Assembly (NCBI GenBank): GCA_946479985.1
Contig: CAMLIF010000107.1
Span: 1-13,924 of the forward strand
DNA length: 13,924 nucleotides
Reading direction: 5' to 3'
From: an uncultured Flavobacteriales bacterium
GTDB lineage: Bacteria > Bacteroidota > Bacteroidia > Flavobacteriales > Crocinitomicaceae
Below, piece by piece: positions 9,040 through 13,924 of the stretch (its first letter is position 1; each line of letters opens with the position of its first letter). The notes beneath the pieces were generated by a model, which did not search any database, was not told the origin of the DNA, and saw only the letters and a list, made by a program, of their open reading frames with translations. Position numbers and translations under genes: made by a program.

Positions 9040-9047
9040 CAAATGTA
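9040..9047 (-). promoter_or_regulatory. Candidate Bacteroidota -7 promoter box for the signalling operon
   Basis: Read on the - strand the sequence is TACATTTG, a full match to the TAnnTTTG consensus. It ends four bases before the GTG start of the first kinase gene, so transcription would start at or very near the start codon. A TTTG -33 element is not seen at the expected spacing; the closest is TTTA on the - strand at about 9072-9069. It may be a genuine leaderless promoter or a chance match. Confidence 0.35.
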
Positions 9048-9550
9048 TATGTTTTAGTGATAACAGGATAAACACCCTGTCGACGACCAAAAGCTCACTA
9101 AATCTTAACTTGTTGTTTGTCAGTTTGTTGAATTGGGTGCCCGTGATTGCTTAAATGTGTAAATATGCGGGTTATACTTGTTTTTTAACGAGTTATTCGT
9201 CTGAATGCCACATCTGTTAATTTTATAAATGGAAGCTTATGAAGAAACCGTTTTAAGATCCGGAGAATAGGCCTTGGTTGCAGAGTAAAGTCAGATATGA
9301 TATAGGATCAGGATGACAGGAGAAACCTGAAAATTGAATTCTCATTGAAAATTTTGAATTATCACCTCTCAAAAACGAATAATTATACCAGTTTGAACCA
9401 TTTTTTTCTGTGTGTTTTACATCTTTTTTAACCCAGGGACCAATATTTTAACAAAACGTAATCTCTTGTAATACGGAGAGTTAGTTAAAATTTTAATAAA
9501 TTATTGTACAAAAATCTTTGAACTTGTTAAAATATGTTGTAACATCGTCA

Positions 9551-9637
9551 GGTTAACACTATTCACAAGCTGGTCTTCGGCTTTTCTTTGGCTATCCTGC
9601 CTTAGGTTGTCTTCGTGGATAGTGATGATTGATAACC
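9551..9637 (+). promoter_or_regulatory. Predicted stem structure in the leader of the adhesin gene
   Basis: CACTATTCAC (9557-9566) can pair with GTGGATAGTG (9615-9624) as ten consecutive pairs, one of them G-U in RNA. Outside it, GGTTA (9551-9555) can pair with TAACC (9633-9637) across an asymmetric bulge. The inner arm can form small hairpins (AAGC at 9567-9570 with a downstream GCTT). The outer TAACC also belongs to a competing small hairpin GATAA-CCA-TTATC at 9631-9643, nine bases before the ATG at 9652. This could be a folded 5' leader controlling translation, or an operator dyad if it acts at the DNA level. No known riboswitch was recognised. Confidence 0.35.
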
Positions 9638-9651
9638 ATTATCGCTATTTT

Positions 9652-12600
9652 ATGAAAAACCACTACATGAAAATTGGGTGTAAACAGTTATGTATACTCT
9701 GCTGTTTAATTCTAGGACTGAAATCTTACAGTCAATGCCCGGGAACCCCTACAACGTATACCAATCCTCAGTTTGCCTATAACAATGGAAGCGGTGGAAC
9801 AGACCCCTGGAATAATCCGCTGAATTCTTTGACCGATAATAGCAGCTATGCAACATTTACGAATGCGGCGCTGTTAATCGGAGGAACAGTTCGGAATTCA
9901 AATTTTCTGGTCCTTCAGAACCTGAATCTGAATGTTCCTGTAAACGCCCAAATCTGTGGTGTTCAGGTAGAAGTACAAAAACGATCCACAGATAATTCCG
10001 GTTCTAACTGGACACGGGATTTGGATATCCGTCTGTTGAAGAACAATGTGATTACCGGTAACAATCACGCAAGCACGGGTGTAAACTGGCCAACAACTGA
10101 AACTGTTTTTACCTATGGCACAAACTCAGACTTGTGGGGAACAACGCTTACCGGTTTCGATGTCAGTAATAATGGTTTTGGCGTTGCCATTGCCATTGAA
10201 TCGCGTGCCGCGGGATTACTTTTGCCAACAGTTATTTCTTACATAGACCAGGTGCGCATCCGCGTATACTACTATGTTCCGTTATCAGATATTGATGGCG
10301 ATGGAGTTGCTGATAATGCAGATATAGATGCCGACGGAGATGGTAAAACGAATGACCAGGAATTGGTAGCCTGTGCTGCACAAAGCACTTTAACTTTAAC
10401 TGCAACTTCAAATCCGACACTTATATTTCCTTCGGCAGCAGGAATTTCAATGAATATACTTACCAGAAATTCAGCAGGCGCAGGTGTAAGCGATTTTTCT
10501 GTTTCAGAAACCTTTCCTGCGGTTCCCGGTAATGAAATCTACACAACTCAAGACGTAGTAACAGCATCCGATAACAGTATTCAGGTACTTCGATTCAGTA
10601 ATTCGGTCCAGAATCTGAGTTTTAAATTGCAGGACGTTGATTTTGGTGCCGGACAGTTCCAGGATCAATTAGTGGTGAATGCCTATGGCTCAGGCCAGCT
10701 GATCCAGCTTTCGGCTGCTGATTATACAATAGGTTCAGGCAATTTCAACGCCTACATTGGAAGTAATACGTTCAATGGATTATTGGCAATGGCTGATAAT
10801 GAATTAAACGGAACCATTCAGGTCAATGTTCCCGGATATGTAGATTCTGTGCGGTTCATTTATAGAAACATTGATGTTACAAACCTTGGAAATCAGGCCT
10901 ATGGAATAGGGGATATTCAGTTCTGTAATCCGATGGATGCAGCGTTGGATTTTGACGGTGATGGTCAGCCTGATTATTTGGATAAAGACAGTGACGATGA
11001 TGGTATTTTGGATAATACCGAATATCAAAGTTCGGCTGGTTATATTGCCCCGTCAGGTTCTGATGCTGACGGAGATGGCTGGGACAATGCTTACGACACG
11101 TCAACAGGTGGAACTGCTTTCGGATCTGTTGATACAGATTCTGACGGAACACCTGATTTTCATGATCTGGATTCTGACAATGACGGTAATTCAGATCTGA
11201 TAGAAGGAAATGATGCAAATCACGATTGTGTGGCAGATTTCAATCCGTTGAATCTGGATACGGATCAGGACGGTGTTGATAATGCTTATGATCCGAATAA
11301 CGGCGGAACGAATGCCCCGGTTCAGGATACGGACAACGATGGATTGCAGGATTTCAGAGAAAATACAGTGCCTGCAATGTCTGTTGCTGGAGCTGATCAG
11401 GCAGGTTGTACGACAAGTTATACATTAGGCGGGAATATACCAATGTCTGGTCAGGGTTACTGGACGGTTGTTGCTGGCACAGGAAGTTTTTCGAACATTC
11501 ACAATCCAACAGCAACCGTTTCTGGTCTTGGAATTGGAACAAATACCTTTGCATGGACAATCTACACCGATGGCTGTCATTCATCGACCGATCAGGTTTC
11601 AATTATTGTTTCAAATGCTCCGGCTGCACCGGGTATTTTCAGCAACGCACCTTTGTGTGAAGGTTCAGCATTGAATTTATCAACTCCGCTTGTTTCAGGA
11701 GCTTCTTATTCCTGGACCGGTCCGAACGGATTTAATTCTACATTGCAAAACCCAACCATTCCTTTGGTAACAACGGCAATGGCCGGAACATATAATTTAC
11801 AGATTACTCTTGGCACCTGTGTGTCGGCAGTCGGTACATCATCTATCTCTATCGGTGCTGCAGCACTTGCAGAAGCAGGGCCAAGTGTGAATTCCTGTAA
11901 CGGAGACCCTGTCAATTTAAGCGGTTCATTTAGCGGCTCGGCGAGCAGTGTTACCTGGACAACCGGCGGATCAGGAAGCTTTAATAATACAGGGCTTCCA
12001 ACAGCAACTTATACTCCTTCTGCAGGAGACATTTTAGCCGGATCAGTTACTTTAACACTAACTACGGATGATCCTGCAGGTGTTTGTGGAGCAGGAACAG
12101 ATCAAACAACTATTGTTATTTCGGGAACACCGAATGCAGCTTTCAGTTATCCTTTAAATACTTATTGTCAGGCTGCAACAGATCCTTCACCGGTTTTCGG
12201 AGCGGGAGCAAGCGGCGGTGTATTTAGTTCGGGAGTCGGTTTATCTATCAATAGTGTAAACGGTATGATTGATCTTTCTGCCTCAGTTCCGGGTAGTTAT
12301 ACGGTAACCAATCTGATTGCGGCTTCCGGGTCTTGCCCGATGGCAACAGCAAATTTTGGAGTTACCATTGTCGCAACACCTGCAACACCAATTGTAAATA
12401 GCAATTCGCCGGTTTGTGAAGGGTCCGCAATTAACTTAACAACTCCTTTTGTAACAAGTGCTACGTGGTCATGGAATGGTCCGAATTCATTTACAGCACT
12501 GGTTCAAAATCCGGGCATTGCGAATTCAGATATTCTGAACACAGGAACTTATTTTGTTACGGTTACAGTTGGTGGTTGTACATCTGCTGTTGGTTCCGGA

Positions 12601-13924
12601 AGTGTGATTGTAAACACAGTTCCAACATCGCCTATAGCAACTTCAAATTCACCGGTTTGTGAAGGAAGTGATCTGCAGTTGAATGCACAACTTGTTTCAG
12701 GTGCAACTTATTCCTGGACCGGGCCGAATAGTTTTTCCTCAACTGACCAAAATCCGTTAATTACTTCTGCCACACCAGCTGCCACCGGAACATATTCCGT
12801 TACGGCAATAGCCAATGGTTGTTCAAGTGTTGCCGGAACTGTAAACGCAACCGTAAACACAATACCGGCAACACCGATTGCCGGAAGTAATTCGCCGGTT
12901 TGCGAAGGAGGAGCATTGAATTTGACCGCTACTCTCATTCCAAGCGCATCGTATATATGGACCGGACCTGGTTTTAGCTCCATGCTTCAGAATCCTACAA
13001 TCCTGTCGGCCGCAATGGGAAATCAGGGAACATACGATGTACACGTGATTCTCAATGGTTGTTCAAGCGGCACCGCGTCAGTGAATGTTTCAATTGTTAC
13101 CGGTTGTGCGGTAGATACTGACGGTGACGGTTTATTAGACGACGATGAAACGGGAACCTACGGAACAGATCCGAATGACCCGGATACAGATGGCGATGGT
13201 TACAGTGATGGCGGTGAGGTTGGAATTGGTTCCGATCCACTTGATCCGTGTGACCCGAATTCGAATAGTCCTGCTTGCGACGGAGATGACGATGGTGTTA
13301 CAAATGGTGATGAAACGATAAATGGAACGGATCCGAATAATCCGGATACAGACGGAGATGGAGTAACAGACGGAGAAGAAATTTTTGGTTTAGATGATCC
13401 GATTACTCCTTATGTTCCAACAGGAACTTCTGATCCTTTAGATCCATGTGATCCGAATCCGAGCAGCCCTGCATGTGACGACGATGGCGACGGAGTTCCT
13501 AATGGTGATGAAGCCACGAATGGAACAGATCCGAATAACCCGGACACGGATGGTGACGGAGTAACCGATGGCGAAGAAATCTATGGAACCGACGATCCGG
13601 GAACACCTTATGTTCCAACGGGGACATCTGATCCGCTTGATCCATGCGATCCTTTAACTACAAGCCCGGCTTGTGATGCAGACGGCGACGGTTTAACGAA
13701 TGGTGAAGAAGCTACAAATGGAACAGATCCGAATGATACAGATTCAGATAATGACGGAGTAACCGACGGTGAAGAAGTCCTTGGTGTTGATGATCCGATT
13801 ACTCCTTACGTTCCTGTTGGAACATCTGATCCGTTAGATCCATGTGATCCGAATCCGAATAGTCCTGCTTGTGACGACGATGGCGACGGAGTTCCTAATG
13901 GTGATGAAGCCACGAATGGAACAG
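9652..13924 (+). CDS. Giant secreted adhesin-like protein with TSP3 and Ig/PKD-like repeats (3' partial)
   Basis: Reading frame open from ATG 9652 to the window edge (1424 codons, no stop), so the C-terminus is missing. An N-terminal signal peptide (hydrophobic core LCILCCLILGL, likely cleavage after SYSQ, near residue 28) predicts export. Order of regions: a beta-rich N-terminal domain to about 210; calcium-binding DxDGDG loops at 213-237; a second beta-rich region about 240-427; a longer thrombospondin type 3-like stretch 429-570; Ig/PKD-like domains from about 575, including four copies with the pattern SPVCEG...YSWTGPN...QNP...GTY (656-736 and three in tandem from 909 to 1150); then acidic TSP3-type tandem repeats of 66 residues from 1194 on. 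Such proteins in Bacteroidota are usually surface adhesins exported by type IX secretion, which would need a C-terminal sorting domain not visible here. A second ATG at 9667 is an alternative start keeping the signal peptide. There is no Shine-Dalgarno sequence. It is divergent from the signalling operon. Binding partner unknown. Confidence 0.9.
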   Translation, partial: MKNHYMKIGCKQLCILCCLILGLKSYSQCPGTPTTYTNPQFAYNNGSGGTDPWNNPLNSLTDNSSYATFTNAALLIGGTVRNSNFLVLQNLNLNVPVNAQICGVQVEVQKRSTDNSGSNWTRDLDIRLLKNNVITGNNHASTGVNWPTTETVFTYGTNSDLWGTTLTGFDVSNNGFGVAIAIESRAAGLLLPTVISYIDQVRIRVYYYVPLSDIDGDGVADNADIDADGDGKTNDQELVACAAQSTLTLTATSNPTLIFPSAAGISMNILTRNSAGAGVSDFSVSETFPAVPGNEIYTTQDVVTASDNSIQVLRFSNSVQNLSFKLQDVDFGAGQFQDQLVVNAYGSGQLIQLSAADYTIGSGNFNAYIGSNTFNGLLAMADNELNGTIQVNVPGYVDSVRFIYRNIDVTNLGNQAYGIGDIQFCNPMDAALDFDGDGQPDYLDKDSDDDGILDNTEYQSSAGYIAPSGSDADGDGWDNAYDTSTGGTAFGSVDTDSDGTPDFHDLDSDNDGNSDLIEGNDANHDCVADFNPLNLDTDQDGVDNAYDPNNGGTNAPVQDTDNDGLQDFRENTVPAMSVAGADQAGCTTSYTLGGNIPMSGQGYWTVVAGTGSFSNIHNPTATVSGLGIGTNTFAWTIYTDGCHSSTDQVSIIVSNAPAAPGIFSNAPLCEGSALNLSTPLVSGASYSWTGPNGFNSTLQNPTIPLVTTAMAGTYNLQITLGTCVSAVGTSSISIGAAALAEAGPSVNSCNGDPVNLSGSFSGSASSVTWTTGGSGSFNNTGLPTATYTPSAGDILAGSVTLTLTTDDPAGVCGAGTDQTTIVISGTPNAAFSYPLNTYCQAATDPSPVFGAGASGGVFSSGVGLSINSVNGMIDLSASVPGSYTVTNLIAASGSCPMATANFGVTIVATPATPIVNSNSPVCEGSAINLTTPFVTSATWSWNGPNSFTALVQNPGIANSDILNTGTYFVTVTVGGCTSAVGSGSVIVNTVPTSPIATSNSPVCEGSDLQLNAQLVSGATYSWTGPNSFSSTDQNPLITSATPAATGTYSVTAIANGCSSVAGTVNATVNTIPATPIAGSNSPVCEGGALNLTATLIPSASYIWTGPGFSSMLQNPTILSAAMGNQGTYDVHVILNGCSSGTASVNVSIVTGCAVDTDGDGLLDDDETGTYGTDPNDPDTDGDGYSDGGEVGIGSDPLDPCDPNSNSPACDGDDDGVTNGDETINGTDPNNPDTDGDGVTDGEEIFGLDDPITPYVPTGTSDPLDPCDPNPSSPACDDDGDGVPNGDEATNGTDPNNPDTDGDGVTDGEEIYGTDDPGTPYVPTGTSDPLDPCDPLTTSPACDADGDGLTNGEEATNGTDPNDTDSDNDGVTDGEEVLGVDDPITPYVPVGTSDPLDPCDPNPNSPACDDDGDGVPNGDEATNGT
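10936..11361 (+). repeat. Thrombospondin type 3-like calcium-binding repeat stretch
   Basis: Within the adhesin, residues 429-570 hold successive acidic loops of the DxDxDGxxD type, including DFDGDGQPDYLDKDSDDDG, DADGDGWDNAYD, DTDSDGTPDFHDLDSDNDG, DTDQDGVDNAYDPNNGG and DTDNDGLQDF. In the thrombospondin type 3 family such loops bind calcium and stiffen the protein. Units are irregular in length (roughly 13-40 residues), unlike the regular tandem array at the right edge. Calcium binding is inferred from the motif. Confidence 0.75.
11617..11859 (+). repeat. Isolated Ig/PKD-like unit related to the 243-bp array
   Basis: Residues 656-736 of the adhesin carry the same signature as the downstream array: NAPLCEGSALNLSTPLVSG, then YSWTGPNGF, QNPTIP, AGTYNL and a second cysteine near CVSAVG. 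Its first signature cysteine codon is at 11656, 759 bp before that of the first tandem unit, which is not a multiple of 243. The two domains in between (from about residue 740) are of other, more diverged PKD-like types. The unit therefore predates the tandem expansion or was separated from it by insertion of other domains. Confidence 0.7.
12376..13101 (+). repeat. Three tandem Ig/PKD-like repeats, 243-bp period
   Basis: Three units of 81 codons start near 12376, 12619 and 12862. The signature cysteine codons lie at 12415, 12658 and 12901, exactly 243 bp apart. Each unit reads TPxxPIxxSNSPVCEG, a hydrophobic strand, a WTGPN-type motif, QNP, GTYxV and a second Cys (GCTS or GCSS); the third lacks one residue at the GPN motif. 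Two cysteines per unit suggest an internal disulfide as in Ig-like folds. Such arrays form extended surface stalks; the exact fold is inferred. Confidence 0.85.
13231..13924 (+). repeat. TSP3-type tandem repeats, 198-bp (66-aa) period, running off the window
   Basis: Units begin at 13231, 13429, 13627 and 13825, each exactly 198 bp apart; the fourth is cut by the window edge. Each begins SDPLDPCDP, has a second cysteine in SPACD five residues later, then two calcium-type loops (DDDGDGVPNGDE-like and DTDGDGVTDGEE-like) and ends in a Pro/Thr linker TPYVPTGT. A shorter, diverged precursor lies just before (from about 13111). Units 2 and 4 share an identical 55-bp stretch (13474-13528 and 13870-13924), whereas unit 3 differs at many positions, indicating a two-unit 396-bp duplication. 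Confidence 0.92.

Larger units (their letters stand above)
9036..9651. other. Divergent intergenic region between the operon and the adhesin gene
   Basis: This 616-bp region has no credible gene; frames are short and interrupted (the longest plausible ATG frame noticed, at 9229, is 13 codons). It must hold the promoters of both the leftward signalling operon and the rightward adhesin gene. A -7-like box for the operon lies at 9040-9047. The right part is very AT-rich and contains a 12-bp palindrome TTAAAATTTTAA (9485-9496), an 8-bp palindrome TTGTACAA (9504-9511) and an inverted repeat ATGTT-GT-AACAT (9534-9545), followed by a larger dyad at 9551-9637. No perfect TAnnTTTG box was found for the adhesin; the nearest single-mismatch forms are AATCTTTG (9513-9520) and TTTCTTTG (9583-9590), neither with a good -33 partner. 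Confidence 0.6.

Noticed and set aside
9213..9221. TCTGTTAAT as a LytTR binding half-site.
   Set aside because: It matches the general LytTR pattern with one mismatch, but no partner at the usual spacing was found, so it could easily be chance.
9557..9624. Inverted repeats as the ends of an invertible promoter segment controlling phase-variable expression of the adhesin.
   Set aside because: The arms are only 10 bp with a mismatch at DNA level, the enclosed segment is 48 bp, and no recombinase gene or internal promoter box is seen; an RNA stem fits better.
10232..13044. Several open frames of 60-115 codons opposite or overlapping the adhesin.
   Set aside because: They arise from the repetitive, stop-poor adhesin coding sequence; their translations are low in complexity and the long in-frame protein with a signal peptide is far better supported.
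13231..13924. Regular repeats as a CRISPR array.
   Set aside because: The 198-bp units are in-frame coding repeats with the period conserved along their whole length; there is no short repeat with unrelated spacers.

Overview
The window looks like a chromosomal segment of a Bacteroidota bacterium, probably a flavobacterial-type gliding or adhesive lineage. The support is: two sensor kinases of the Reg_prop/Y_Y_Y/LytS-like architecture typical of this phylum; a very large secreted repeat protein of the kind exported by Bacteroidota (type IX secretion is an inference, since the C-terminus lies outside the window); near absence of Shine-Dalgarno sequences; and matches to the Bacteroidota -7 promoter element TAnnTTTG next to two start codons. 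No rRNA, tRNA, CRISPR array, transposase or integrase was seen. Genus cannot be assigned from sequence reading alone.

Layout. (1) Positions 1-140 are a short pyrimidine-rich intergenic stretch. (2) 141-2249 (+) is topB, an intact DNA topoisomerase III. (3) 2251-9035 (-) is a three-gene operon read right to left: a LytS-type sensor kinase with a periplasmic propeller (989 aa), a LytTR response regulator (239 aa), and a second kinase of the same architecture (about 982 aa). Its last gene converges on topB with one base between the stop codons. (4) 9036-9651 is a 616-bp divergent intergenic region, AT-rich, with several dyad symmetries and a predicted stem just before the next gene. (5) 9652 to the right edge (+) is one uninterrupted reading frame of at least 1424 codons. 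It encodes a secreted, calcium-binding-type adhesin with thrombospondin type 3-like repeats, Ig/PKD-like repeats and a run of 66-residue tandem repeats that continues past the window.

How it may fit together. The two kinases each have a signal peptide or N-terminal export segment, a large periplasmic sensor, one membrane span and a complete histidine kinase core. The single LytTR regulator between them is the obvious shared target, so the cassette resembles a two-input, one-output signalling system. It is divergently transcribed from the giant surface protein across one shared control region, so regulation of the adhesin by this system is a reasonable but unproven hypothesis. topB appears to be an unrelated housekeeping neighbour. 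The most noteworthy points are the kinase-regulator-kinase arrangement, its divergent pairing with the adhesin, the recent-looking 396-bp higher-order duplication in the adhesin repeats, and promoter -7 boxes placed so that topB and the operon could produce leaderless or nearly leaderless mRNAs.
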